DNA of 9,279 nucleotides from an uncultured Erysipelotrichaceae bacterium (GCA_900317015.1 ONFH01000270.1:1-9279), one strand, 5' to 3'. Shown: positions 1 to 8,022, counted from the first letter of the stretch. Program-made: numbers and translations. The notes: generated from the letters alone by a model not told the origin.

Positions 1-25
1 AGTTGTAGATTCTCCTTATTTTTTA

Positions 26-54
26 TTGACAGAGTTCTACCTGTAGTGTATTAT
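26..54 (+). promoter_or_regulatory. Sigma-A-type promoter of the tRNA-Gly gene
   Basis: A perfect -35 hexamer TTGACA (26-31) is separated by exactly 17 nt from TATTAT (49-54), a 5/6 match to the -10 consensus. Transcription would start near position 61, giving a leader of about 12 nt before the mature tRNA 5' end at 73. That geometry is typical for a highly expressed stable RNA. No open reading frame lies between the promoter and the tRNA. Confidence 0.8.
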
Positions 55-72
55 AAATAAGCACTCAGAAAT

Positions 73-147
73 GCCGCATTCGTATAACGGCTATTACATC
101 TGCTTGCCATGCAGAAGATGCCGGTTCGATTCCGGCATGTGGCTCCA
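73..147 (+). tRNA. tRNA-Gly (anticodon GCC)
   Basis: The cloverleaf can be folded by hand. The acceptor stem pairs GCCGCAT (73-79) with ATGTGGC (137-143) with one G-T wobble. The D arm begins at 82 and carries the invariant GG at 89-90. The anticodon stem TCTGC/GCAGA encloses loop TTGCCAT with anticodon GCC at 106-108. The T arm is GCCGG-TTCGATT-CCGGC (120-136). The discriminator is T144, as expected for bacterial tRNA-Gly, and the CCA end (145-147) is encoded. The variable loop has 4 nt and the D stem appears to have one T-T mismatch, both tolerated in tRNAs of this kind. The gene decodes GGC and GGT. It is transcribed from its own promoter and converges on the jet operon, so the defence genes begin just past the tRNA 3' end, a common insertion point for accessory DNA. 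No integrase or duplicated tRNA 3' end is visible. Confidence 0.96.
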
Positions 148-159
148 TTTTATAAGTGC

Positions 160-185
160 ATGAGGACTTCAGTCCTCATTTTTTA
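160..185 (+). terminator. Rho-independent terminator after tRNA-Gly
   Basis: The sequence ATGAGGACT-TC-AGTCCTCAT (160-179) forms a perfect stem (8 bp with a TTCA loop in practice), followed directly by a run of T to about 184. It starts 12 nt after the encoded CCA. The opposite strand has no T tail here, so it serves the + strand tRNA transcript. Confidence 0.88.
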
Positions 186-189
186 TTGA

Positions 190-230
190 GCAATAAATAA
201 AGCAAGCGGGTCTGGCAAATGCCAGGCCCG
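190..230 (-). terminator. Terminator of the jet operon (possibly bidirectional)
   Basis: CGGGTCTGGCA (207-217) and TGCCAGGCCCG (220-230) form an 11-bp GC-rich stem with one G-T wobble and a 2-nt AA spacer. On the - strand the hairpin begins 7 nt after the jetC stop codon and is followed by a T-rich tail (206-190). On the + strand it is followed by TTGTTGTTT, so it could also stop leftover tRNA read-through. It insulates two converging transcription units. Confidence 0.82.
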
Positions 231-237
231 TTGTTGT

Positions 238-3200
238 TTATGCATAATCTGTTTCTAAATCGGTAATCGTCAAATGACTGCCTTCCATCGTGACATCGAT
301 GCCCTTATGGACTTCCTCTGTTGAGATCAATTTTTTATGATCTGGGTTGAAGGCTGATGGCTGTAATTTCAAGACATAAATATTGTCATAACATGAGCGA
401 ATCGTATCATCGTCATGAGCTGTTAAAGAAATCAACTGAATATTGTTCTTTCTGGCAATATCCATCATTGGTTTTAACAAGTGCTTGGCACTTGCTTTCC
501 CAAATGGGTTATCCATGATCAGCACTTTGCCATCATTCTTTGTCGCATAAAGATCTGTATCATTGTAACGCATGTAATACAGTAATGACGCTAAGACGAT
601 GAAGGATGTTAAGAATGTTTCCCCATCGGAAGACTTTGTGGCAGCTTCCTGCCATGAGATGACGATCGTCGTCTGTGTCCCCACTTTAGTGATCTTAATA
701 TCTAAGTCATTGAGATCCACCGTTGAGGCAAAGAGCGTCTCACTTGTTAGATGGGTCTTCACATATTCATGAAGAGTCTTCTTACTTTCGCCAATGACTT
801 CTTGATCATGGACTTTCAAACTGTCTTCGATCAAGTTTTCGTAGAACTGTTTAACACGGGCATAATAGATGGACTGTTTGATATCATCATCGGTCTCATT
901 GACCCAGCGTGGTAAAACGATACGCATCATCTTCGTTGGTTTATCAAAGATTGTGATCGTCGAATGGGAATCGATCTTGTTGATCTCCTCATAAAGCTTA
1001 TAGGCATAGTTATAGAGCTGTTCGACATGATCATCTTTTTCACGATCTAACATATTCATCGTCGCCTGTAAAGCGTCCACAAACTGGTTGAAGCCTTCGG
1101 TAATACGTTTCATCGCCACGGCGATCAGCTGTGCATTATCCTGCTCTTTCGCATCTTCTAAGGATGAACCGATACGATTTAAGCATTTGATAAAGATGCC
1201 CTCACTGTATTCTGGTTTGGCACGATTAGCGTAATAAAGATCCACTAAAGACGTCAGCTGTTCGTTCTTATCATTCTTCAATGTTTCATAGTCATCTTTC
1301 ATGACAGCTGTATCACGCATAAGCAGATCATCCTGACGTTCCATAAAGCCTTCTTCTAGAGTGATCACGGGTGTATGGCTGTTTTCATGATAGATTTCAA
1401 GCGATGAAGCCATATGTTCAAAGTTTTTCTGATGTGTCTCTAAATTCTCTTTCGCCTGCTCTAACTGACCCTGGCTGGCATGCAGCTGTTCATTTTCCTT
1501 CTTGAAGTCACGCACGGCGATCAAATGACGTTCCTTTGGTTCTTTACCGGCAAAACGGCTTTCAATACGTCGTAATTGTGTATTCTTTCTATTTTCTAAT
1601 GAACCGGTCGTACGTTCAGCTTCGTTGATGGACGTTTCTAATGACTTCAATGAGACTTCTAAAGCTTCACGGTCATTGGTCGCTTGACTGATTTTTTCAA
1701 GAGAATACGTCATATCCTGATAATCTTCAGCGGCTAAATGATAACGGCTTTCAAGTTCTTCCAAGTTCGTCTCTTCATTTTCTAAACGCTTTGCACGCTC
1801 ATTAAGACGTTCTTGTAGGTCTTTACGTTTGGAAGATAAATGTTGATCTAAAGCTTTGAAGCGATCATACATTTCATCAAAGGTCATCATTACAGATTCA
1901 TCAAATGCATGGTCTTCATAGCTCGCAAACACACTGGCTTCACGCTGTAAGTCATGCAGCGCTGTTTTGAGTTCAACCGCCTCCTCAGATAATGATTGTA
2001 ATGTCTCCTGCACGTCTTCTAAGGCTTCTTCATCTTCTGAAAGGACACTTTCTAAACGTTCATTTTCTTTTGAATAGTCTTCTAAGCGTACGCGACGTTT
2101 CAAATAGTCACGATACGCATCCATCAAATCTTCCAAATCAGAACATTGACGCTGTAAGTCTTTATAAGCAAATTCTAAATTCACAAGTTCCTTTCGTAAG
2201 GATTCTAATGTTTCTTTGAGATGCGTGATCTTACGGCTCGTCTCACTGATCTCTTTTTGTAAAGCTGCTAATTTCTTCTGCGTCTCTTCCTGCTTTTTAT
2301 AAGCGCGGCTCTCTTCTTTCTTTGAGAAAAGCTGACTACTGATCGTATGTTTCTGATCCTTCGCACGGTTTTCATCTTCACGAACATCATGAAGACGACG
2401 TTTCTTGTCACTGCGTTTACTTTCTAAAGAGCGCAATGCTTTTTCTAATTCTTCTTCAATTAATAAGCGATCATTAAATAACATGTAGAAGCTTGTCTCA
2501 CCCATATGGTAGAGCAATCCTTCATGATGATCATCAAGATTTTTTAAACTTTCCTGTGAGACGATCGGAATTGGTTCATCACTGTAGATGGCTTCCTGTC
2601 CCTTCAAGGCTTCTTCTAATTTACGAATATCCTTATTGTAAAGAATGATCGCATAAGGAAGGAATGGATGGGCTTTGATCAAAGCTTCATTTTCTTCTTT
2701 GGTATGATTAGACTTTTTCAGCCATTCTCCACCATAGATATAAGGAATGTCCTTTGCGTCCATCAATTCTTTTAAGCCATCAGGAATGATCAAGTTATGA
2801 CCAGATTCAAGCTTATTGATCTGACGATTCAGACCATCGATTTCAAGCATCAAGGCTTCTTCTTTTTCCATACAGGCATGTTCATGATCTTCTAACGTAT
2901 TTAAGATCTTCTCGTTTTCATAAACATCGTCACTTTCCATTCCTAAGTAGCGTAAGATCGTCAAACGTTCTTCTTTTTCCTGCTTCAATTTTTCAATCAA
3001 TTTATTGACTTCATTATCTTTGACATGAAGATCGACGAGCTCTTTTTGAGCGTCCTGATTCTTCTTCTCTAAGCGGGTGATCTGTACCTGCGTCTTAGCT
3101 GTTTCATCCTGGATGTCAAAACGTTTTGTTTCATTATCTTTAAGACTCTTTTTGACCTGATCCTGCGTGCTTTCTAACAGCCCCTCCTCATAGGTTCCTG

Positions 3201-4716
3201 ATAAGCGACGTTTAAGAGAGGCCTGATAGTTACGATTATACTTATCTTCTAAACCATCATATTCTTTCTGTTTCGTCTCTAAGGATGTGATCTGCTTTTC
3301 CTGCTGGCGGATCGTCTTACGCACCTGCGCAAGATTACGTTCTAATGTTTTCTTCTGCTCATTCTGTGCTCTTGTCGCTTCTTTATTTTCTAAGACTTCC
3401 TCTTTCGTCTCACTGATCTGATCCTGATAATAGTCTTTTAAGCGGGAGCCTAATGCATCGTGTTCTTTCTCTAATGGGGCCTGATCTTTTTTCGCATATT
3501 CACTTTCATGAACCGCTTCTAAGTAGTCATGATTGGCATCCTCCACACGTAAGGCTGCCTTGGCACATTCTAATAAGCGGATCGTGCGTTTTAAGGATTC
3601 ACTCTTTTCTTCCTGCTTCTCTTTTTCGGCCTTTAAAGACTGCAGTTCTTCATACTTTTGAAGATAATCATCATTGGCTAAATAATACTTATAAGACATT
3701 TCTTCATAAGCAAGATCATCGATCTGATTCACGATTTCTTCAATGGCCTGAGCATTTTCTGATAGCTCCTTTTTTAAGGCTTCTAAACGTTGATCTACTG
3801 CTTTTTTTACCGCTAAGAGTGATCCTAACTGCTGATCACAGCGGTTACTTTTTTCAATATAGTCATCGACATGACTCTGGATCTCTGCTAAGTCCGTAGT
3901 AAATAAAGCCGCCTTCTTATTATTTTCAATCTTGGCTGCATTTTCATAGCACTGAGCGACATAAGATTCACACATATCCTGGAATTCACTCATATATGAA
4001 TGATCTGAGTTCAGCTTTTCTTCGACCGTTGGTAACAGGACCTTCTTTAAAAGTTCCTGTGATGAAGTGCAGGAAGAGAACATTCTCGTGACACCTGATT
4101 CATCTTCATTGATCTTATGGATGATCGTCTCCCATTCTTTTGGTGGGATCTTATTTTCATCTAAAGCATCGAAATACTTACGAGCCTGGAAGTTTTCATT
4201 CATATCAAAGACGCTCATCTTATGGTTCTTACGATAACGTAATAACAAGTCTTTTCCTTTGGAATACGTCACCGGCTGTTTTTCCCCTTTTGAGGTCATC
4301 TCAATAATTGGCAGATGACGTAAGTCATAAGGGACATCCTCATCATACTCGGCGATAAAGTTGAGCATCTGTAAGTCTTTCTGATCTAATTTATTATTTG
4401 GACGATAGACCATTGTCCCTGTTAAGACTTTCCCCATGTTATGATCTTTCAGCCATTCGACCATGATGAAAGACGGACGATGGCCACTTAAGAAGAAGTC
4501 ACCAAAAGGACGATCCTTGCCACCTTGATTCACATTACGATAACGCTTATGGACAAACAAAGCTGTGATCAGCTGAATCAAAGTTGACTTTCCGCCGCCA
4601 TTGGTCAGGTTAATTAAGGTATTAGCTCCCTGACAGTCGATGATCAGATCATCGATATGGTTAAAATTATGGTTATAATGCAGATTCACGATACGAATCG
4701 TATTGATCTTACTCAT
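238..4716 (-). CDS. jetC: Wadjet anti-plasmid system SMC-like ATPase JetC (type III)
   Basis: This 1492-residue SMC/MukB-like ATPase is the motor of a Wadjet complex. In studied Wadjet systems JetC dimers with JetA and JetB extrude DNA loops and sense small circular DNA. Visible parts: an N-terminal ATPase half with P-loop LTNGGGKST (residues 37-45), a long Glu/Lys-rich coiled coil (about 285-635), a compact non-coiled hinge-like region (about 640-752), a returning coiled coil to about 1140, then a C-terminal ATPase half. The latter has a signature-like SSDGE (1362-1366), a Walker B strand KVLIMDN (Asp1402) and a probable switch histidine at 1434. The motifs are atypical: the first P-loop Gly is Leu, the usual Glu after the Walker B Asp is Asn1403, and the signature has Asp for Gly. 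I chose the start at 4716 because AAGGAG (4731-4726) lies 9 nt upstream and the ATPase fold begins at once (MSKINTIRI). An in-frame ATG at 4770 would add 18 residues inside jetB. The gene overlaps jetB by 8 nt. MukB is the nearest alternative, but the neighbours argue for JetC. Confidence 0.9.
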   Translation of the reverse strand: MSKINTIRIVNLHYNHNFNHIDDLIIDCQGANTLINLTNGGGKSTLIQLITALFVHKRYRNVNQGGKDRPFGDFFLSGHRPSFIMVEWLKDHNMGKVLTGTMVYRPNNKLDQKDLQMLNFIAEYDEDVPYDLRHLPIIEMTSKGEKQPVTYSKGKDLLLRYRKNHKMSVFDMNENFQARKYFDALDENKIPPKEWETIIHKINEDESGVTRMFSSCTSSQELLKKVLLPTVEEKLNSDHSYMSEFQDMCESYVAQCYENAAKIENNKKAALFTTDLAEIQSHVDDYIEKSNRCDQQLGSLLAVKKAVDQRLEALKKELSENAQAIEEIVNQIDDLAYEEMSYKYYLANDDYLQKYEELQSLKAEKEKQEEKSESLKRTIRLLECAKAALRVEDANHDYLEAVHESEYAKKDQAPLEKEHDALGSRLKDYYQDQISETKEEVLENKEATRAQNEQKKTLERNLAQVRKTIRQQEKQITSLETKQKEYDGLEDKYNRNYQASLKRRLSGTYEEGLLESTQDQVKKSLKDNETKRFDIQDETAKTQVQITRLEKKNQDAQKELVDLHVKDNEVNKLIEKLKQEKEERLTILRYLGMESDDVYENEKILNTLEDHEHACMEKEEALMLEIDGLNRQINKLESGHNLIIPDGLKELMDAKDIPYIYGGEWLKKSNHTKEENEALIKAHPFLPYAIILYNKDIRKLEEALKGQEAIYSDEPIPIVSQESLKNLDDHHEGLLYHMGETSFYMLFNDRLLIEEELEKALRSLESKRSDKKRRLHDVREDENRAKDQKHTISSQLFSKKEESRAYKKQEETQKKLAALQKEISETSRKITHLKETLESLRKELVNLEFAYKDLQRQCSDLEDLMDAYRDYLKRRVRLEDYSKENERLESVLSEDEEALEDVQETLQSLSEEAVELKTALHDLQREASVFASYEDHAFDESVMMTFDEMYDRFKALDQHLSSKRKDLQERLNERAKRLENEETNLEELESRYHLAAEDYQDMTYSLEKISQATNDREALEVSLKSLETSINEAERTTGSLENRKNTQLRRIESRFAGKEPKERHLIAVRDFKKENEQLHASQGQLEQAKENLETHQKNFEHMASSLEIYHENSHTPVITLEEGFMERQDDLLMRDTAVMKDDYETLKNDKNEQLTSLVDLYYANRAKPEYSEGIFIKCLNRIGSSLEDAKEQDNAQLIAVAMKRITEGFNQFVDALQATMNMLDREKDDHVEQLYNYAYKLYEEINKIDSHSTITIFDKPTKMMRIVLPRWVNETDDDIKQSIYYARVKQFYENLIEDSLKVHDQEVIGESKKTLHEYVKTHLTSETLFASTVDLNDLDIKITKVGTQTTIVISWQEAATKSSDGETFLTSFIVLASLLYYMRYNDTDLYATKNDGKVLIMDNPFGKASAKHLLKPMMDIARKNNIQLISLTAHDDDTIRSCYDNIYVLKLQPSAFNPDHKKLISTEEVHKGIDVTMEGSHLTITDLETDYA

Positions 4717-5437
4717 CGCTTTCTTCTCCTTCCGTGTTGAGTGCTTCAAACATCTTATTGACACGATCATAATGGGCTTTATTCAATAAATTAGAATCCA
4801 TAAAAGCTGTTAATCTTGGCAGGATCTTGATCATATGATCTTCTTTAATATAATCAACTAAGCCCTGGGAATCTAAGAAACGTAAGATACGGTTGATAAA
4901 GCCTTCTTTTGTGCCACTGCCTTTGACTGTTCCTTCACTCGCCGATAAGGCATTGTAGGTCTGATGCATCGCATGAAAGCCAATCCCCATTTCTTCTTCC
5001 TGTTCGATCGTATAGGCGGCCATCCCTTCGGATAAATACTTTTCAACCATCTCTTCTAGTAATTCTTCTTTCATGAATTGACGATTGCAGCTCGTTTCAC
5101 CCTGGCTGTCATAACATTCCACTAAAAAGACTAAGATGATAAAGTTGGCTAAGTTAAAGAGTTCAGGAGTCGCCTTAGATGTGACAAGCTTGCCACGTAA
5201 GTCTGAGTTCGTATAACCAAAGGTCGTATTGTCTAAGTCAGGAATGAGATAGATGACATGACCATATAAGGCGATCTCAAAGTTAGCCGATTTGCCTAAT
5301 GTCTTGACGGCTTTTTGAATGTGATCATTTTCAATATAAGCATGATACATTTCCGGATCATCCTTACTTTCTAATTCTCGATATTTTAATAGATAGGCAT
5401 AAATATCACTGGCCATCTGAAATTCTTCTGGATTCAT
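4709..5437 (-). CDS. jetB: Wadjet system small winged-helix subunit JetB (DUF6063-like)
   Basis: The product is a 242-residue soluble protein with no membrane segment. Its size, position between JetA and JetC, and predicted fold fit JetB, the KITE/MukE-like subunit that binds the kleisin JetA and contacts DNA in condensin-like complexes. The C-terminal part (about 177-222) reads as a winged-helix: helices around GTKEGFINRILRFLDS, a turn GLVDYI, then strand HMIKILPRL. The N-terminal half has a hydrophobic strand pattern (ALYGHVIYLIP, 56-66) and a hydrophobic helix (about 92-108). The last residues are acidic. From memory, JetB of type III systems matches the DUF6063 family, which I could not check. 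The start at 5437 has AAAGGAG (5450-5444) 6 nt upstream, inside the end of jetA. The overlaps with jetA (32 nt) and jetC (8 nt) suggest translational coupling and balanced subunit synthesis. Confidence 0.85.
   Translation of the reverse strand: MNPEEFQMASDIYAYLLKYRELESKDDPEMYHAYIENDHIQKAVKTLGKSANFEIALYGHVIYLIPDLDNTTFGYTNSDLRGKLVTSKATPELFNLANFIILVFLVECYDSQGETSCNRQFMKEELLEEMVEKYLSEGMAAYTIEQEEEMGIGFHAMHQTYNALSASEGTVKGSGTKEGFINRILRFLDSQGLVDYIKEDHMIKILPRLTAFMDSNLLNKAHYDRVNKMFEALNTEGEESDE
4726..4733 (-). promoter_or_regulatory. Ribosome binding site that fixes the jetC start
   Basis: GGAAGGAG reads on the - strand within the final codons of jetB, 9 nt before the ATG at 4716. No comparable purine tract precedes the upstream in-frame ATG at 4770. 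The site therefore supports the shorter JetC start and places it inside the jetB reading frame. Confidence 0.8.
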
Positions 5438-7013
5438 GAGGGACTCCTTTCATAGTAATGACGACATCGGTCGTCGTAATTTTCTTATGTTCAAAGATAA
5501 AGGACACTTCCTGTGGTAATGTCTTCACTTCAATAGCATGGACTTCTCGCCAGCCTTCTTCCTGGATGATCTCAAGGCTCATACGGTTGAGCTCATAGAC
5601 CATCGCTTCTTCTTCGATCATCTGTGATTCATGACGCATCGCATCCACATTGATGAGATCCGCTTTTAAAAGACTGACTAAAACGCCTTTAAATGTTTCT
5701 AGATCTGGCATCAGATCATGCATTAAAGAAGGAATTGGTTCAAGATCTTCCTTCAACTTGGAAAGCGTAGCGGTCTGATGATCATGGACGTAATCTAAAA
5801 TCACTTTGAGGCTATCATGATATCGATGTAACATCTCTTCTCTCTTACGCTTTTCTTCTTCATAGATCTCTTCCTGATCCATCTCTTCAAAGACATCGGC
5901 ACTAAAGTCATCTTCACGTCCTCGTACGACCTGTTTTTCAAAGACTTTATTGACGTTGTAGATCTTCTCCGGCGTCTTAAAGAATAAGGGCTGTAAAAAC
6001 ATTGAGAAGTTTTCTAAGGCCTGCGGCTGTTTGATGAAACGTTCATAAAGATCACTCTTAATGTTAAAACGTTTCACTGGCGCTTCAACAAACTGATTTT
6101 CTACGGCATCAATGTAAAGCTTATAATAAGATAAATGTTCTTTTAAGATATCCTGAATCGTGCCTAATTCCTTATCTAAGATACGTTCAATTTCATTTAA
6201 GGCATGCATCTTCGAGTCCATCTCATCATAATCATCTACTTCATTGTCATAGAAATGGTTGATCTTATCACGGATCTTTTCGCGATGGACACCTAACTGC
6301 TTCTGAGCATTTTTCATGATGTCATGATTCTCGGTAATCAGCTGTTCATACTCTTCGACGGAATAACCAGAAACATTTCGCTTAATTCGTAATTTGGCCG
6401 TCTCGATCTTATCTCTTAAAGCTAAGAGCTGCGCAAAGATATCTCTGACGGTGATCAACGCCTTATCATAATCCTGGTTATTGATCTGTTCTCTTAAGAT
6501 CATTTCGGAGATTGGAATCTTTAAATTATCTTCCACTTCCATCGTCCCAAGCACTAAGTTGTAACCTTCATAGGTTAATTTATAGGTCACTTTACGTCCA
6601 TTTTCTGTTTCTCTGGCTTCATTGGAAATATAGGAAATTGGAATCTCACGATCTTCATCGGTCTCAAAATTATGACCAACAAAGTTCATGACTTTTCCTT
6701 CATTTGATAACACGGTATTTAAGATGAAATCACTAAAGACACGGGCATCTTCAATTAAGATCTCTTTATGAAAAGACTGGGTGATGATCTTTTCGACAAA
6801 GAAGCTCACATCATCAAGCGTGCAGGACGTATCAGATAAATTGTTTTCCATGATGAACAGTAAGACCGCAAAGACAAGATTGATGCGTTCGTCATAATCA
6901 TCAAAGCCATACATGGTCCATCGATTCTTAAGAATAATATTTGTTAAAAGTTTACTGTAGAGCCCCACCGTACGCATACGACGGGGAAACTGTTTTAAAA
7001 AATCTTCCTGCAT
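5406..7013 (-). CDS. jetA: Wadjet system kleisin-like subunit JetA (DUF5716-like)
   Basis: This 535-residue soluble, helix-rich protein occupies the JetA (MukF/kleisin-like) position. Such subunits bridge the two JetC heads and recruit JetB. Visible layout: an N-terminal region (about 1-160) with a likely winged-helix and a small strand-rich part; a helical segment (about 175-305) that includes the stretch QDYDKALITVRDIFAQLLAL; a mixed region to about 360; an acidic, charged linker (about 367-394, FEEMDQEEIYEEEKRKREEM); and a C-terminal winged-helix-like region (about 395-490) ending in beta-like segments. The acidic linker resembles the flexible middle part of kleisins that threads across an SMC dimer. 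The start at 7013 has AGGAG 5 nt upstream, which overlaps the jetD stop. The gene lies 8 nt after jetD and overlaps jetB by 32 nt. The assignment to the DUF5716/JetA type III family rests on recall of the family plus gene context, not on a search. Confidence 0.86.
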   Translation of the reverse strand: MQEDFLKQFPRRMRTVGLYSKLLTNIILKNRWTMYGFDDYDERINLVFAVLLFIMENNLSDTSCTLDDVSFFVEKIITQSFHKEILIEDARVFSDFILNTVLSNEGKVMNFVGHNFETDEDREIPISYISNEARETENGRKVTYKLTYEGYNLVLGTMEVEDNLKIPISEMILREQINNQDYDKALITVRDIFAQLLALRDKIETAKLRIKRNVSGYSVEEYEQLITENHDIMKNAQKQLGVHREKIRDKINHFYDNEVDDYDEMDSKMHALNEIERILDKELGTIQDILKEHLSYYKLYIDAVENQFVEAPVKRFNIKSDLYERFIKQPQALENFSMFLQPLFFKTPEKIYNVNKVFEKQVVRGREDDFSADVFEEMDQEEIYEEEKRKREEMLHRYHDSLKVILDYVHDHQTATLSKLKEDLEPIPSLMHDLMPDLETFKGVLVSLLKADLINVDAMRHESQMIEEEAMVYELNRMSLEIIQEEGWREVHAIEVKTLPQEVSFIFEHKKITTTDVVITMKGVPHESRRISDGQ

Positions 7014-7021
7014 AGACTCTC

Positions 7022-7996
7022 CTAATAATCACTGATCGTTAGATATTCCTGCGGAACATAACGACCACTCTCTAAAATCATTTTCATTCGTTTTTGATCC
7101 TCTTCATTAAAGTAAGAGAAGAATGAATCACTAATATTTTTGTTCTGCTTCTCTTTACTAAAAGGCAGATCTTCAAGCGCACACCTGATTAAAGCCTGAT
7201 AAGCTTTGACAAAAGGCTGCACGGGACGATCAAACATCTTGATAAAGTCCTCGTAAATATGAATGCCTTCATAATCAAGATCACCATAATAATAGATCGT
7301 ATTATGTTCATCACGCATATACGGTTCACTCGAGACATCAAAGTCAGAAAGCTGTGAAATGACACGTTTCCCTGCCCCATAGATCAGTGTCTTAATATCT
7401 TCGCCAAATAGAGTCGTATGTCCCTTTAACAAATGTTCACGCATCCCACAAAAAGGATCCTTATTTTCAATGATCAGCATCTTCTGTGGTGTTGAACGAT
7501 CAACACTGTAATAGGCAAATGGCTCGGCCGTCTTGACCATATTCAAGCTTTCTATGGATACACCACAATGGGTCAGCACTCTCATCCCTGCTCCGCTCTT
7601 CAAATACTTCTCCCGATGGAAGATTTGAAAGCTGCGTTCATTATAAGAGACTGGGGTCTTTAATAAGTCACGTTTATTCTTAATGAAGGCATTGAGCATC
7701 AAGGCATCTTCACGTTCTTTTCCATAAATATCTAAGTGATCAAAGTAATAAGACACATGAAGGTAAATACTATAAGCCGTCTGTAACTCTTCAATATAAG
7801 GTGTGTAGTCCACATCTGGTAAGATCTTCCAATATCTCAGTGGCAAGGCGGGATTCTTGCCATTGTTTTGTTTACTTTTCATCGGAACGATCTCACCAGA
7901 TTCAATCAAGGAAAGCATATAGTCATATTGTTCTATATAAGGTTTATTTTTCACCGGTTTTAACAATCTGTCCAGATCAACTTTCTTCTTTGGCAT
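7022..7996 (-). CDS. jetD: Wadjet system TOPRIM nuclease subunit JetD (DUF2220-like)
   Basis: The 324-residue product is the nuclease arm of the Wadjet system, which in characterised systems cuts circular DNA after loop extrusion by JetABC stalls. Its C-terminal half carries the TOPRIM hallmarks: a strand with the catalytic Glu in LIIENKDPF (Glu177), then the DxD motif in YYYGDLDYEGIHIYE (Asp239 and Asp241), laid out as in topoisomerase VI/Spo11-type TOPRIM domains. The N-terminal half (about 1-160) is probably a DNA-binding or dimerisation region. As I remember the family, the protein is shorter than type I JetD. The start at 7996 (MPKKKVDLDRLL) is preferred because AAGGAAGG lies 6 nt upstream. 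An in-frame ATG at 8020 has no ribosome binding site and would sit at or before the probable transcription start. As first gene of the operon it is followed by jetA after 8 nt. All key acidic residues are present, so it looks functional. Confidence 0.9.
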   Translation of the reverse strand: MPKKKVDLDRLLKPVKNKPYIEQYDYMLSLIESGEIVPMKSKQNNGKNPALPLRYWKILPDVDYTPYIEELQTAYSIYLHVSYYFDHLDIYGKEREDALMLNAFIKNKRDLLKTPVSYNERSFQIFHREKYLKSGAGMRVLTHCGVSIESLNMVKTAEPFAYYSVDRSTPQKMLIIENKDPFCGMREHLLKGHTTLFGEDIKTLIYGAGKRVISQLSDFDVSSEPYMRDEHNTIYYYGDLDYEGIHIYEDFIKMFDRPVQPFVKAYQALIRCALEDLPFSKEKQNKNISDSFFSYFNEEDQKRMKMILESGRYVPQEYLTISDY

Positions 7997-8002
7997 CAAT
8001 AT

Positions 8003-8010
8003 CCTTCCTT
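8003..8010 (-). promoter_or_regulatory. Ribosome binding site that fixes the jetD start
   Basis: AAGGAAGG on the - strand lies 6 nt before the ATG at 7996. The alternative ATG at 8020 is preceded by TGTGTATAAGAA, which has no Shine-Dalgarno match. The zinc-ribbon gene uses the same octamer at the same distance (9141-9134). Confidence 0.8.
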
Positions 8011-8022
8011 TCCAACTCATTT

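Noticed and set aside
1..237. T-box or riboswitch at the left edge
   Set aside because: The structured RNA here folds fully as a tRNA with encoded CCA and is followed by its own terminator. No specifier loop, T-box sequence or downstream gene on the + strand is present.
3453..3899. Open frame of 148 codons on the + strand inside jetC
   Set aside because: It lies antisense to a clear coiled-coil coding region, has no ribosome binding site that I can see, and its protein (rich in His, Leu and Pro) looks like the shadow of Glu/Lys-rich codons.
4714..4770. Longer JetC start at the ATG at 4770
   Set aside because: It has no ribosome binding site, adds 18 residues unlike an SMC N-terminus, and extends the jetB overlap to 62 nt. 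The ATG at 4716 has AAGGAG at 9 nt.
238..5437. MukBEF chromosome condensin as the identity of the operon
   Set aside because: The motor and partners are MukBEF-like in layout, but the fourth gene with TOPRIM residues (ENK and GDLDYEG) marks Wadjet, and MukBEF belongs mainly to gammaproteobacteria.
7994..8020. Longer JetD start at the ATG at 8020
   Set aside because: It has no Shine-Dalgarno site and lies directly after the -10-like TATAAG, so it may not even be transcribed. The ATG at 7996 has AAGGAAGG at 6 nt.
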